Shown: positions 1 through 10,694 of the stretch, piece by piece
How the letters are laid out: each line of letters starts with the position of its first letter
Position numbering within the stretch: the stretch's first letter is position 1
DNA from: Odontocerum albicorne
Taxonomy: Eukaryota > Arthropoda > Insecta > Trichoptera > Odontoceridae
Assembly (NCBI GenBank): GCA_949825065.1
Contig: OX463852.1
Coordinates: 16,518,189-16,582,188 of the forward strand
DNA: 64,000 nt
Direction: 5' to 3'
Notes under the pieces: model-generated
What the model saw: only the letters and a program-made list of their open reading frames with translations
Told to the model about the DNA's origin: nothing
Databases searched by the model: none
Program-made: the position numbers and the translations under genes

Positions 1-59
1 GTTTTTGTATTGATTGTTTGATGTTATTTAGTTAATATATAAACCGATATCAAACATAA

Positions 60-400
60 AATAAAATATATTCCATCACGACATTTCCCAGTCGCGCCAG
101 ACTTTCCTGTCTTGACAAACACTTTTATCCTATTTTTCATCCATACGCATTTTTACACATCTTCTATGTTTTCTCTGACTTTTGTCGTTTCCTTCTTTCA
201 AAATATCATTAATTTAATACAACCATACTTTCCGTGGTCTTCTTCTTCCGTGGTTTCCACTTACATTTGCAATTTATATTTGTTTATTTGTTTTTCTTTA
301 TGTATTGGTTCGATGTGCCCAAACCCTCCCAGAGTGCTCTTTTTCTTTTTTCTCAATACATCTCATAATAGTGTTATGTAATTCGTCTAGTTTTTTTTAC
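60..400 (-). mobile_element. LINE-A fragment, 3' part of ORF (copy 1)
   Basis: Read on the minus strand with frameshifts, this gives the C-terminal end of a non-LTR retrotransposon polyprotein: KQIY-like text, then a basic linker rich in Arg/Gly, a KVWL..ND.L.EGNVR-like block and a final VCQDRKVWRD-like block. The same series recurs in about 15 other places in the window (LINE-A). Those blocks lie downstream of the reverse transcriptase catalytic core in such elements. Several stops and frame changes make it a pseudogene remnant. The clade is not assigned. Confidence 0.7.
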
Positions 401-712
401 ATAGTTCTTTTCAATTATTCTCTATTCCGGTCCTGCATAATGATTTGACATTATGTTAGTTTTTACTTTTTAGATAGGAAATCAATATCGCTCTACAGTG
501 GAGATTACACAGACATTACATTCCGTATTTGTCTCTAATCTGCATGTTTTTATGAACTGACTCGCTTCTTTTTTATTTTACATTTAGACACTTGAAACCT
601 CACAAAATACTTGCTAAAACAATATGCAATCCAAACAAACATCGTTATCAATAATGTTACACATTAACTCAATTTCTAGCACGAAGGGTGCTATATGAAA
701 GGAGAAATTGAT
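401..712. other. No recognisable feature
   Basis: AT-rich sequence; no repeat of this window, open frame or RNA signal seen. Confidence 0.5.
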
Positions 713-896
713 GACCTCCAAGCCAAGTTGGTAAGACGCCTGTCTGGTTCAAATCCCGCTAAAAAACGCAGATTTTTTACGAAGGTTTTCAATCTGGTTT
801 TATATTAAGGTCATTTTAACATCTTTCTGATTGGCTAGAAGAGATTTCCACATGACAAGGTTGTACTGTGTTTAATGAAAGTGTAATACAATACAC
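713..896 (+). mobile_element. SINE-A copy
   Basis: The tRNA-like head starts GACCTCCAAGCCAAGTTGG (A-box region) and is followed by GGTTCAAATCC (B-box). After a T-rich stretch comes the shared tail (TTGGCTAGAAGAGAT, a small hairpin, then GAAAGTGTAATACAATA). The head is shortened by about 10 bases between the boxes. A pol III-transcribed, non-coding retroelement copy. Confidence 0.8.
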
Positions 897-904
897 CCTA
901 CATC

Positions 905-985
905 ATATCCAAAATGGTGATTTTGAAATAGTGAATAATGTGGCCGGGAGACAACATTTTTTGCAGTCGCAGTTATTAAACCTTC
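905..985 (-). repeat. Repeat Y fragment
   Basis: The stretch GAATAATGTGGCCGGGAGAC and what follows matches about 15503-15535 and, more loosely, 36810-36845. On the minus strand it belongs to the ORF-like repeat described at 36740-36897. Only the middle of the repeat is present. Confidence 0.5.
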
Positions 986-1384
986 CGATCGATTAAATAT
1001 CAACATAAAAAAATAAATGAGAATGAAAGTTTTTTTTACAAAACAGAAATAAACTAGAATAAAGATGCAGAAAAAAGATAAAGTTGATGTGGACGAGCCA
1101 TTTTCAATTTGTAAACCTCTTTGAAAACATATTTTGAAAGCATTCCGAAAGGGCACAATACAGAAACAGACAGAAAGTTCAACGATATTTTTTTTATTAA
1201 CCAATGTTGTCTTGAATTCATACATACCTATATATACAATAATACACATTTATATCTTAAGAACTAATCAAATTTATACATTATATCTATGAATTTTAAT
1301 TTCCTTAACATAATTTTTAGTTTAATAATCTTAACATTCTTGTAAATTATAACTTTTGAATTCTAATTTTTTTTTTATTCATAT
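986..1384. other. No recognisable feature
   Basis: AT-rich; the minus-strand 125-codon open frame at 872-1249 crosses it but resembles no family I know and partly covers repeat Y. Confidence 0.45.
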
Positions 1385-2092
1385 ACTTAAATATACACCG
1401 TTACACCGTTGAGGTTGGCAGAGACAGTAGGGTCCCAAACATTCCAATCATACAATACTTCTTTAGCTTCATATCCCATATCTCAAAATATTCCTCTTTT
1501 GTAACTCCCTTACAATTCCCATCCGTATCCATATTATCTTTGAAATATTGTTAAATGTAAGGGCACAGTTGTGTATATAATAATTATGAAACAAAAACTA
1601 ATTGATTTGAAGAAATTGCTGTGGAGCACCCAGATAGATGGATTTGCATGAAAGTATTAAATAAAAAAATATACAGCTCCTATTTCTTCTACCCCTAATT
1701 CTTCTTTCAAAATTTCAATTATTTGGTACACTGTTTGTCTTTTAACCCGGATATTGCATGAATGATTCGATTGTTTTTTTCATTTGTGAATATTTAAATT
1801 TTCTTACCCATTCAGTGATTCTTGCAAAAAATAATTTTAGGATTCAATTATTTATTCACGATTATACATTCTCGTACATACATAAACCATCACCTTTCTT
1901 TCTTTCAAAATTTCTTTCCATTTACCCAATCTTACTTTTCTCGTTATTTCTCTACCACGACTCCCACTTACATTTGTATTGTAAATTTGTTTAGTCAGTA
2001 TTTCGTCACCCATCTGTTCGACATGTCTAATCCACTTCAACGTAAAATATTTTCCCCTTCCAAAAAAATCTGTTTTACCTCATATTAATCTT
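1385..2092 (-). mobile_element. LINE-A fragment, C-terminal (copy 2)
   Basis: Minus-strand translation near 2040-1852 reads MKWIRHVEQMGDE, ILTKQIYNTNVSGSRGR and WKEILKERKV, a good match to the LINE-A series RWFGHVERM-DERLTKQIY-NVSGRRGR-ILK. The remaining 3' part runs to about 1385, where the usual boundary text (GTTGAGGTTGGCAGAGACAG) stands. Stops and frame changes outside the 62-codon segment show decay. It lies head-to-head with copy 3. Confidence 0.8.
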
Positions 2093-2094
2093 TA

Positions 2095-2862
2095 ATCTGG
2101 GACTGAATGCTGCAAAATCTAAAGTCATGGTGATAGAAAAGTTAGGCAGGAAAAGTAATTGCGATATATGGGGTAATAATGGAAGATTAGAGCAAGTTAA
2201 GGAATTTTGCTAATAAGGTTGTATTTTCTCAGATGATGAAGGAGCCACGAGAGATATCGAAAGGCATATAGCGATAGGAAATAAAATCAATGGGGACTAA
2301 AACATATACACTCTAACCAGGGGGAATCAAAATCTGGCAAGATGTTATTCCACAACAGTATACTAGTGCCAACTCTGATGTATAAAAGTGAAACATGTAT
2401 CGGGAAAAATATTGAAAGGAGCCGAATTAATGCGTGCACTGAGTAGAATAAATATAGTGATAATGTATCACAGAATACCGAATAAAGTAATTAGGGAAGA
2501 ATATGAGCAAAGGCTAGTATTAACTAAAATCAAGAAGATCTTTGATGGTTTGGACATGTACAATGAATGAGTGAAGAAAAACTATCAAAACAAATATGCA
2601 GTGCAAATGTGAGTGAAAGGCGCGGTAGAAGAAGACAAAAGAAAATTTGACTGAATCAACTGACATATTTTGATCCAATGAAATATAAAAAGTCAGAGAA
2701 ATCGTAGGCGTTGTATTAGAAAGAGTACGAAAGTAGAAGAGGCGAATGATGTGTATCGTGGTAGTAAAGTCTGGCGCTCTCTTATCTGTGCATAATCCTA
2801 AAGAGAAACGGCGTGATGGTATTTGTATATTCTGCCATATATCGATACACCCCACACATTTG
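2095..2862 (+). mobile_element. LINE-A fragment, post-RT region (copy 3)
   Basis: Plus-strand frames give KSKVMVI, GRLEQVKEF (the substrate-side block after the RT palm), DIERHIAIGNKING, an ALSRINIV segment, VIREEYEQRLVLTK, then FDGLDMYNE and the basic linker. This order is that of the thumb and C-terminal region of non-LTR RTs. It is about 770 bp, the longest LINE-A piece on the plus strand, with at least five frame changes. The RT catalytic box lies upstream of the preserved part and is absent. Confidence 0.75.
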
Positions 2863-3011
2863 ATTTTATTTTATTACAATATACCATTCTTTATGCACCA
2901 TTAAAAAAAATACAGGAGTAACACTCAAATATAATTTTTACTGCACTTGAATATAAATACAACGTGCCACAAAATGTTTAAATATTTACATGAAACATAT
3001 ATAAATAAAAA

Positions 3012-3450
3012 TAAAACTCATGCATACTATCATCTACCACACATAAACAGTACACTCATGCATACTATCATCTACCACACATAAACAGTACACTCATGCG
3101 TACTATCATCTACCACACATAAACAGTACACTCATGCATACTATCATCTACCACACATAAACAGTACACTCATGCATACTATCATCTACCACACATAAAC
3201 AGTACACTCATGCATACTATCATCTACCACACATAAACAGTACACTCATACATACTATCATCCACCACACATAAAATACAAAATTGAGACAGTTCAAGGC
3301 TCACGTAATCAAAGGCTCTAACATACAGAAAAGAAAACACAGTACACTCATGCATACTATCATCTACTACACATAAAACACAAAATTGAGACAGTTCAAG
3401 GCTCACGTAATCAAAGGCTCTAACATACAGAAAAGAAAAAAGCAATCTTA
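3012..3450. repeat. 38-bp minisatellite with a longer higher-order unit
   Basis: Seven copies of a 38-bp unit (core CTCATGCATACTATCATCTA) start at 3017, 3055, 3093, 3131, 3169, 3207 and 3245. The array then changes to two copies of a ~100-bp unit that starts with the same core but continues with a new stretch (AAATTGAGACAGTTCAAGGC and beyond). The near identity of copies points to recent expansion. The minus-strand 90-codon frame across it is a by-product of the repeat. Confidence 0.9.
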
Positions 3451-3594
3451 GAAAATAATAACAAAAATATTCAAACGTATAATTAATCCCCCCCAATACA
3501 CAAAAAAAACAATCACAATCGAAATTTCAACATTATTCACTTTCGTTTTCTTATTTGTACAGTATGTTTATAAAAATAATCTATTGTATAATTG

Positions 3595-3842
3595 TAATTT
3601 ATTTTTATCAAACATTGTTTATTCCACTTTTAAGTAACGGTATAACCCTACCGGTTTCAAGGCTTTCATCTCATCTTCAGGGGAGCACAAGTTTGTGCTC
3701 TCCTCAAGATGAGGTGAAAGCCTTGAAACCGGTAGGGTTATACCGTTACAAAAAAGTGGAATAAACAGTGTTTGATAAAAATATATTACAATGTCTTTAA
3801 ACCTCCACAACGTTAATGCCTTAACTATAAACAACATATTGT
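3595..3842. mobile_element. Foldback (palindromic) element, copy 1
   Basis: Two inverted arms of about 95 bp meet near 3691. The left arm contains AACGGTATAACCCTACCGG and the right arm its reverse complement; both carry the CTTCAGGGGAGCAC / TTGTGCTC-like centre. The homology to 19722-20023 continues on the right through CCTCCACAA and AATGCCTTAACTATAAA. It has no coding capacity. A transcript would fold into a long hairpin. The left end seems shortened relative to copy 2. Confidence 0.85.
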
Positions 3843-4428
3843 ATAATCTATAAAAAAAAACATTTATAATTGTGTAGTGTCTTTCGGACTTAAGTCTTTA
3901 AAAAAATGACGTTTCTTTAAAACTGCTTTAAAAATAATGATTGAATTCCTACACCCTCAAAAGAACTAAACCACGAGAAAACATATTGTACAACGAATCC
4001 GGTAGTGTTGTTTGTTACACATTTTTTATACATTTATCCACCAGTCATTTTTTGTGTTTCGCGAATGAGAAAAATAAAATATTGCCTTATTTCCGCTGCG
4101 GAATTACCCGATCATAATTTAAAAAGTAATCTCGCATTGTTTTTGCCGAACAAATAACAATAAATAAATTAAATATGGCCGGGATATAAAATGGCGCAGG
4201 GAATGCCATGTGTGTAATTGGAATTGTAACAAACAAAACACATTATATTCCACAAGTTTATGTGCTAAGGATTCCACTGCTAGGGATGGGAAACAAACAA
4301 GATTTTCGTTCTGTATTCTTTATTAATAAAGAAAATTTGCTTACAAGTAAACAGATTATTTCAAGACGAAAGAAGTATTTAAAAAAAAACATTGCATTGT
4401 ATTTTTTTATTATACTTACGTTGTATAC
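3843..4428. other. No recognisable feature
   Basis: AT-rich sequence. A short ATATGGCCGGGATATAAAATGG stretch (about 4173-4194) is more GC-rich than its surroundings but matches nothing else here. Confidence 0.4.
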
Positions 4429-4512
4429 AACCTGATTGGTTGGAAGAGAAAGCTGCCTGACAATAAGCCCGCCAGATTATTTTTACAATGAATTGTTCAA
4501 TAAATCAATAAA
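4429..4512 (+). mobile_element. SINE-A tail fragment
   Basis: Contains GATTGGTTGGAAGAGA, a spacer, then AATAAGCCCGCCAGATT, the SINE-A tail, without any tRNA-like head. It ends in CAATAAATCAATAAA. Tail-only copies could be 5'-truncated SINEs or the 3' end of a partner LINE. Confidence 0.7.
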
Positions 4513-4842
4513 ATGAGGAGTTATTGCCACGTGATAATCTTTTCCAGCCAACAAAAAATTTACTTAAAAATTAAGAGAAAATCAAACTGAAGACTTTATA
4601 AAAAATCTAGATACAACCTACGTGGTCCAGTTAATGAGTAAAAACTCTAATTAACGAAAGACTTCAGCAGAATAAACCTGCTGATCATCATGGAATGATT
4701 AACTCCTTACTATCGGAACTTAAGGTTTGATATGTCAAGAATGTGTGCTTACTGAATTACAACAGCTTGTTCATAATAAACTCATACACGCACAGACATC
4801 TTCTATCCGCAGCATGACTGACAATCGTACTCGATCACGAGG

Positions 4843-4990
4843 GATTGCGTATCAGACCAGTTAGTAAGGCATCTGTCTTTGAACCTGGGGGCTGCGAGTT
4901 CCATTCCCATTGGAACCTTAAAGATAACTACATGGCAATAAAACCAGTGTTATATAATATAATATTATACAACGGGATTCTTGTCCACAA
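4843..4990 (+). mobile_element. Degenerate SINE-A head
   Basis: GACCAGTTAGTAAGGCATCT, a CTTTGAACCTGGGGG linker and GAGTTCCATTCCC reproduce the order of the SINE-A head (A-box, linker, B-box) with substitutions. The tail region retains only the ACATGGCAATAA hairpin part. Confidence 0.55.
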
Positions 4991-5114
4991 TTCTCGGATT
5001 TGAAGAAAGGCTTTTTACGAACTAGGCCCCGTAAGCCGTCGATAAACTTAAACTAACTTTTATATTCTAGCATATGTCTTGTTGAGAAAACTGTTGAAAA
5101 AAATATAATATTAC

Positions 5115-5180
5115 ATATATACATCACACCGTGGCCCTAGTAGGGTAGGCAGAGAGGACAGATTTCCAAAAGTTTCTATT
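5115..5180 (-). mobile_element. LINE-A 3' end remnant
   Basis: The text around GTAGGGTAGGCAGAGAGGAC resembles the terminal boundary of other minus-strand LINE-A copies (e.g. 38400-38440). Very short, so only weakly supported. Confidence 0.4.
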
Positions 5181-5394
5181 CAAATGGTTAAGGATATTAT
5201 ACAATAGAGACAATACGAGAATCTTAGGTATATTTCTCTTGTTCAACAAGTTCAGCTCCTTCTGGTATAAACTAATGTGCTCTAACTTTCTCAGATTCAA
5301 AATAAATATGAGTCCAAAATCAGAAAGAGCTGAGATTGCGCTAGTAAAATTTTGGTTTTAGTTGGCAGAAATCTTTGCAATCTTTACACAGAAA

Positions 5395-5586
5395 TCTTGT
5401 ATGCAGTACAATCTGGCGGGTTTATTGCCACGTGGCGATCTATTCCAACCACCCAGAAAGATGATAAAGAATCCTTATGTGAGAACAAAACTGGAATCAT
5501 TTTTAAAAATCTGGGTTTCAGCGGGATTTGAACCCGCATCTTCCGGGCTGGGAGACAGGTGACATACCAACTATGCCACGGAGGTC
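5395..5586 (-). mobile_element. SINE-A copy, well preserved
   Basis: Reading the minus strand: GACCTCCGTGGCATAGTTGG (A-box), GGGTTCAAATCCCGC (B-box), then AACCCAGATTTTT, the internal pyrimidine-rich segment and the tail (GGTTGGAATAGATCGCCACG, then AATAAACCCGCCAGATTGTA). All parts are present at normal spacing. The 66-codon open frame on the other strand is an artefact. Confidence 0.9.
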
Positions 5587-6189
5587 ATTTATTATTCTGT
5601 TTACAACGAAAGTGTTGTATAATACAACACTGACTTTATTTCAAATACGTATAGTACTAACTAATTTTCACCAAAACTAGAGATGACAAAATTTAGCACG
5701 ATGATATTACAAGGATGTAAGGGAAAACAATGTATTTGAGTGTAAAAATCTAGATTAATTACAAAGAATTTTATTTTATTTTATCTTATATTATTTCCAG
5801 TAAAATAATAAAAGCACAGAATAGTCGCTTTTACGCCATATTTGTAGGAATCACAGGACGGAGAGCACAGTGGCGTACATTATGTCGATGCAGAACTCAA
5901 GGGACTTGCAAAGTTGATACATCACGTGACGTCAGAATTTCCAATAAGTTTGTGATTATTATAGATTAAGGAAAATTGTTCAATAAATAGGCGATTAACA
6001 AAGTTTTTTATAATGTTTCAGAACTGTTATGATATAAAACGGTACGTACTGTTAATGAGTGGGTATCTTGATCATTTTCGTTTTTTATTTCGTTAAATAT
6101 CTGCCGAGTATCTCGTCTAGAATTCAATTTACGAAGCTCTGTAACATATATTTGCCTTTGACAGTCACGCTTCGGACCCATATATCATC
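5587..6189. other. No recognisable feature
   Basis: Unique-looking AT-rich sequence with a slightly GC-richer patch at 5850-5950 (ends TCACGTGACGTCAG, a CRE-like palindrome by chance or otherwise). No gene seen. Confidence 0.4.
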
Positions 6190-6525
6190 GGTGTCGTTGC
6201 TGGGTCCCGAATTCGAGGATCCTCTCTCCATTCCAAAATCAATTAACTTAGAAAGTGAAACTATACCGTGGAGTAAGTTTGAAGTGACTGAATCGTTGCA
6301 CATTAGCAAACTTGTCTGCTACACCACTGTATTGTATCAAACGGTACACCGAAGTGAGACAATCGGAGCATACCGACATGGTTTAAGAATACACATGACC
6401 AAAGTCATAGATATTATTATACCCTCGAATCCTAGGCGGACTGTGTCATTCGAGGGGAATAGCACAGCGCGGGATAAGAACCGTCGACCTTGCGCACGGA
6501 GGTTCATGCGAGGTCATGTATCTCA
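6190..6525 (-). mobile_element. SINE-B copy
   Basis: Minus strand: degraded tRNA-like head near 6510-6470 (CCTCCGTGCGCAAGGTCGAC then GGTTCTTATCC), central TCATTCGAG and ATGTCGGTATGCTCCGAT blocks, and the 3' block GGGACCCAGCAACGAC. Same order as 56036-56388. The 184-codon plus-strand open frame (6059-6613) lies across this SINE and has no protein-family features. Confidence 0.8.
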
Positions 6526-6700
6526 ACCTTATACTTATCACTACGAGAATCGAGCTGTATTTCCTGTTATTCTAAGGATTATTCACTTTATTCAAGCTGT
6601 TCATATTTTCTAGGTTGAATCTTGAATAGTTTTGACGACTTTGAGTAATCGTTTTTGTTATTATCAAGCTATTATCTAAATCGTATTCTATTCTTGTGTG

Positions 6701-7180
6701 ACCCAAAAATGCCTATAAAACTAAAAGGAAAGGTACAACAGACTATCGCGATTATGTATGGCTCAGAATGCTGGACTATGTACAGCTCCTACTCGAGGCA
6801 AATTGAAACAGCAGAAATGCGAATGCTTAGGTGATCGGCAGGAGTATCACTAAAAGATAAAATTAAGAGCTCACACATTCGTGGTAGCCTGGGGGTCACT
6901 GACATAAATAGTAAGCTGGAAGAGCGACTGTTGTGATGGTACGGACACATAAGACGGAGACCACCAGACCATACGGTAAATCAGGCAATGTTTGCGGATC
7001 TTCCTCGACAGCCGTCCGGAGTAAGACCAAAAAACTCCTAGATGACTCAATGCTTCAAAATCCTGCAGAGAAACGGCCTAAATGAAAGCGACACCGAGAA
7101 CCGAAGAACATACAGCCTGAGAATGAGAACAGCCGACCCCAACAGCCTACCTAGGCAATGAGTTGGGACAGTGCCAAGAA
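6701..7180 (+). mobile_element. RTE-clade LINE, C-terminal fragment (copy 2)
   Basis: The frame reads MPIKLKGKV, MYGSECWTMYSSYSRQIE, TAEMRMLR, SAGVSLKDKI, IRGSLGVTDINSKLEER and ADPNSLPRQ, i.e. the region after the RT palm of an RTE element. It aligns residue by residue with the copy at 43992-44981 and ends at the same place (ADPNSL.RQ-stop). Broken by in-frame stops, including TGA at a conserved Trp (6832-6834). 5'-truncated, as usual for target-primed insertion. Confidence 0.9.
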
Positions 7181-7186
7181 GATCTA

Positions 7187-7690
7187 AATTTTTATTTTTA
7201 TTTATTTATTATTACACATGACAAGAAATATACACAATTTGAGAAAAACAATAGATAATTTGATTTGGACATACAATTTTAATGGATCTGGGTTTGTTGC
7301 CTTTCATTTGTCGTATCCCCAGTAAACTAGGATTTTGCCTGTATCTCACTGAGGATATTTAGCATGAGAAAAATAAATCGATACTTCTTTCCGATTTTTG
7401 ATTACACAAAAACAAAACCCCGTTGCACGCTCTCATCAACCTGACAGTGACACTCAACTACAACTGGAAACATCTTGCGAAATTCAACTGCTCACACATC
7501 ATCACTCCAGAAAGACCAAAAGTATTCATCCCACACTATACCGCACACAATCATAAAAATAAAAATTAAAATCAAAACAAAAAAAAAAAAACACAGAAAC
7601 ACAAATACAAAAACAACCAAAATTAAAACAACAAGAAGAAACCCACACTCACGAGCTTACATAAATCCCTTCCACTCATCATTCATCCTT
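7187..7690 (-). mobile_element. Repeat R (LINE-like 3' end), long copy
   Basis: The minus strand runs from the region matching 46640 to a tail of AATAAATAAATA type at 7187-7210. It contains CTCAGTGAGATACAGGCAAA, GATACGACAAATGAAAGGCA and ACACAAAAACAAAACCCCGT blocks shared with 46640-47131 and 51495-51835. An A-rich tail and variable 5' truncation point to a LINE 3' end. Internal A-rich low-complexity (7555-7640). Confidence 0.75.
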
Positions 7691-8119
7691 ATAATTGTAT
7701 TCTACATTTCAATAGCTTTGAATATCCATTACACAGCTTTTGTGTATTTCATTAATTAGGAACTGATGAATGTTATTTATCATACGTCCAACTCTCAAGC
7801 TCTTTGTTTTGTTTGTGGACCTCTTTTTGTGAGGAGATTCTCTTATTTTAGTTTTAACAGAGTAAATAAACCCAGGAATAACAGAAAAAACAACTTGATC
7901 ATTTAACTCATAGTAATATATGAGTTCTAATCGTGGGTCATAACACTCAAAGACAAACAAATGTTACTGAGTTTTGTAAACTGAATTCTTCACACGATAC
8001 TCGGTGGATATTTAACGAAAAGGATCGATACAATAACTCATTAACAACAATATAAGATCATGAAGGTTGGTATTTATAGGCCGTATTAGCGGATTTATCG
8101 ACTCGATCAACAAAGTAAA
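7691..8119. other. No recognisable feature
   Basis: AT-rich, no repeat of the window recognised. Confidence 0.4.
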
Positions 8120-8665
8120 TTAAGTCCAATAACACGGAAGTTGACTTCTTGATTGAGTTTCAGACAACGTGCAGAAAGATCTTAGAAGGCTGGGAATAAA
8201 GAGAAACTGTGAGAAGACAGTGAGTAACCTAACCTCTCGTAGGCTTAAAATATGCATGAGTTGTATGACCATCTGATAAAAGATAAAAGATCACTCTTCA
8301 AATCGCACAAAACTGCTTCTTGAAAATACAGAATCTCCTTTGCAATAAGGATTATAATCTTAAATAACGTATGCAAATTTCGTGTTGCTACATTTTCTCC
8401 GTACTTATAAAGATGAAGATGTATTGTTCACCATCAAAAGGAGAAAGATAGAGTACGGTGCATATAATATAATGCGAGAACAAAAATGTAAGATACTTCA
8501 TCTGATATTGCAGGGGGAATTGCAAGGCTTTAGAAATATTGGAAGAAAGCGCATCTCCTTGTTGAAGACTTACAAAAGTGGTTCGATAGATATTTTTAGA
8601 GAGCAGTTGCTTAAAGATCCAAAAAAGTCACAATGATCGTAAGCCTCCAAAGGGGAAAAGATCTT
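8120..8665 (+). mobile_element. LINE-F fragment, C-terminal
   Basis: Frames give KTAFLKIQNLLCNKDYNL, CYIFSVL, then in the 84-codon frame RRKIEYGAYNIMREQKCKI, LHLILQGELQG and NIGRKRISLLKTYKSGSIDI, and finally the ALKDPKK..TMIV-like end near 8605-8650. This is the C-terminal half of an endonuclease-reverse-transcriptase LINE (family block YxGHIMR / LILQGKIQG / GRRRISWLKN). At least three frame changes. Confidence 0.85.
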
Positions 8666-9235
8666 TGAAGAACAATTATTATTCCGTGTTTGATATGCAT
8701 AGTTATACATTGTTATTTTCATTGTAATGTTGTGAGAGAGATATGTATTTAAAATTATGTTTTGTTTCTTGAATCTTTGAAAATACGTTTGTTTCACTTT
8801 GTGGTGCCATGTTTATACATTTTTAATAATAAAATAAATAACACCCTTTTATGTTATTTTGTTTTCACCACTGTTTTTATTTGAGTTTACAACCGGTTTC
8901 AAAGACCTCTGTCTTCCTCGTCGGGTGAAGACAAACTAAATTATGTCAAAAAATCTAATTGTAGTGGTACAGGAGAGAGGGGTGGGAGTAGTTGATACTA
9001 AGGGTAGTAGAGTAGGTAGGCGTCAAAATAATGGCTTTTGAACAGGAAGTATATTTAGTAGAGGGTTATTATTGAAATTAACTCATTTATTTATAATGTT
9101 GAGACTTCATTTAACGTTTTTTTTAATCTCTATAATTTTCAAGTTGTACAACTTACAACGTTATATTGTATTGTAATATATTATACTTTCGTTTATAACC
9201 TTCAATCTAGTGAGTTTATTTTCGTATGATGATTT
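8666..9235. other. Mostly empty; short motif shared with the foldback
   Basis: Only one thing stands out: 8890-8935 contains AACCGGTTTCAAAGACC followed by GTCTTC and GTGAAGAC, the same layout (ACCGGTTTCAAG, short stem, CTTCA) as the centre of the foldback elements at 3595 and 19722. The rest is AT-rich without signal. Confidence 0.4.
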
Positions 9236-9398
9236 TTTTTCAACAAACCGGAAAGACAATTTCAGTCAACGAAGCATTAAGTGAAAACTACACTGAAACC
9301 TTTTTAAAAAAAAGGTGCCATTGGAACTCGACTTTGCAACCCTCGAATTCGAAGACTTGCCAAGATCTTGCCAACTATGACACGGAGTTCGTCATAGA
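9236..9398 (-). mobile_element. SINE-A, degraded
   Basis: Minus strand head GACGAACTCCGTGTCATAGT, then a TTCGAGGGTTGCAAAGTCGA B-box region, then a T-run and the ACTGAAATTG-like interior. The tail is reduced to the CCGGTTTGTTGA end. Confidence 0.6.
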
Positions 9399-9949
9399 GC
9401 TCTACTTAGAAATTACTAAAAACGCGAATTCAGTTTCATAGTTGTAAATTTTGCACATTGCTGAAAAACAAATATCAAAGTTTTTATGAAAAAAAATCCC
9501 CTCTGATTTCTTTCAGGAAACATTCAAAAAGCTGGAGGCAGAATTTGAAATAGCGTCACTCGTGATATCGGTCAATTTTCGAAAGGTAAAAATTGAGTTA
9601 GAGTGGACTTTTTTTTTGGAGGAAAATTATAGAAATTGGAAGGAATAAATGCGTGAGTTGAATATTCGATGGGCAAATTGATTCACGGAATGTAAAAAAA
9701 ATGTCGCTAAATAAATATTGGCTAAAAATTTAATTCCAGAAATCAACTTCAAAGGGAAAGTTTTTCTCTTTGATCATGGAATAACGATTATTTTTAAATT
9801 ATGTTTGATGTTTGGTTATTTTTCAGAAATATGATTTTTTTATTGAGGTTGTTGTCAAGTATTGAATAATTATAAATAATAGTGTGGGACATCTTATATA
9901 CTATAAAGTGTTCTGAAAAAAAATACATTTGAGAGAAATTTTTGTGTAT
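9399..9949. other. No recognisable feature
   Basis: AT-rich; nothing seen. Confidence 0.45.
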
Positions 9950-10159
9950 TGTATTACACTTTTGTTGTATGTAGTAGTATCTGGCGGACTTATTGCTATG
10001 TGAAATCTTTCAGATGTGGTAATCTTACCAAAAAGACGATAAACAAGCCTTAATTAAAAAATAGACTTAAACCCTTTTAAAAAAACTGAATTCAACTGAA
10101 ATCGAACACGCAAACCACGGAACGGGAGACAGGTATCGTACCAACCTACAAAGGTGATC
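9950..10159 (-). mobile_element. SINE-A copy
   Basis: Minus strand: GATCACCTTTGTAGGTTGG (head), GTGTTCGATTTCAG (B-box), T-rich interior, tail with ATAAGTCCGCCAGATACTAC. Complete in layout but diverged. Confidence 0.75.
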
Positions 10160-10690
10160 ATATTGACAAGGTTACTTTGGATTGAAGCCAGAAAATGTCG
10201 ATTTTTTTAAACAAGTCCATCTTATAACTTTTTTTAAACAATAAAAAATCTTAATAATTTTCTCATTTAATTGATCTCACTGTTGACATTCATTCTAAAC
10301 AAGATGGCACCGGTGGAACCCTGGCATATTGACTTTGGCGCTCGTTGATGCCTTAGACCTGAGTTTTCAGCACGACCTTAATATTTCATACTAAATTTTG
10401 AACGTAAAATTTCGTGATCACTAAATTCCCTTATTTAGAAGCTACGATAATTTTCATGAAATCCAACTTAACAGGCATTTTTTCAGTAAATCATAGCAAG
10501 GATTTAGTTTTATGGTTGAAATATGAACTTTATAACATGGCCATGTTTAGTAAAACTTAGTAAATGGAAATAATATTTGAGGAAAAATAAAAATTTAAAC
10601 AAAAAATAAACCTTAAGTAAAATAGAGATAAGAATTAAATGAGAGGTAAGAACAAGGAATATATTGATTGACTTAAATGTTCCATAGTTT
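10160..10690. other. No recognisable feature
   Basis: Unique-looking sequence; a GC-richer patch at 10300-10375 resembles no repeat here. Confidence 0.4.
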
Positions 10691-10694
10691 TTTT

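Noticed and set aside
872..1249. 125-codon minus-strand frame
   Set aside because: No motif, AT-rich, partly over repeat Y; length is within chance for this composition given six frames.
3224..3496. 90-codon frame (minus)
   Set aside because: Translation of the minisatellite and its ~100-bp unit only.
5920..5935. CRE-like TCACGTGACGTCAG as a promoter element
   Set aside because: A single palindromic word without gene or TATA context is not evidence.
6059..6613. 184-codon plus-strand open frame
   Set aside because: It runs antisense through a SINE-B copy; no protein-family features, and openness follows from the GC-richer SINE.
8890..8940. Hammerhead-ribozyme core
   Set aside because: GAAGA and GAAAC words recall the core, but the required CTGATGA box and stem order are absent here and in the foldbacks.
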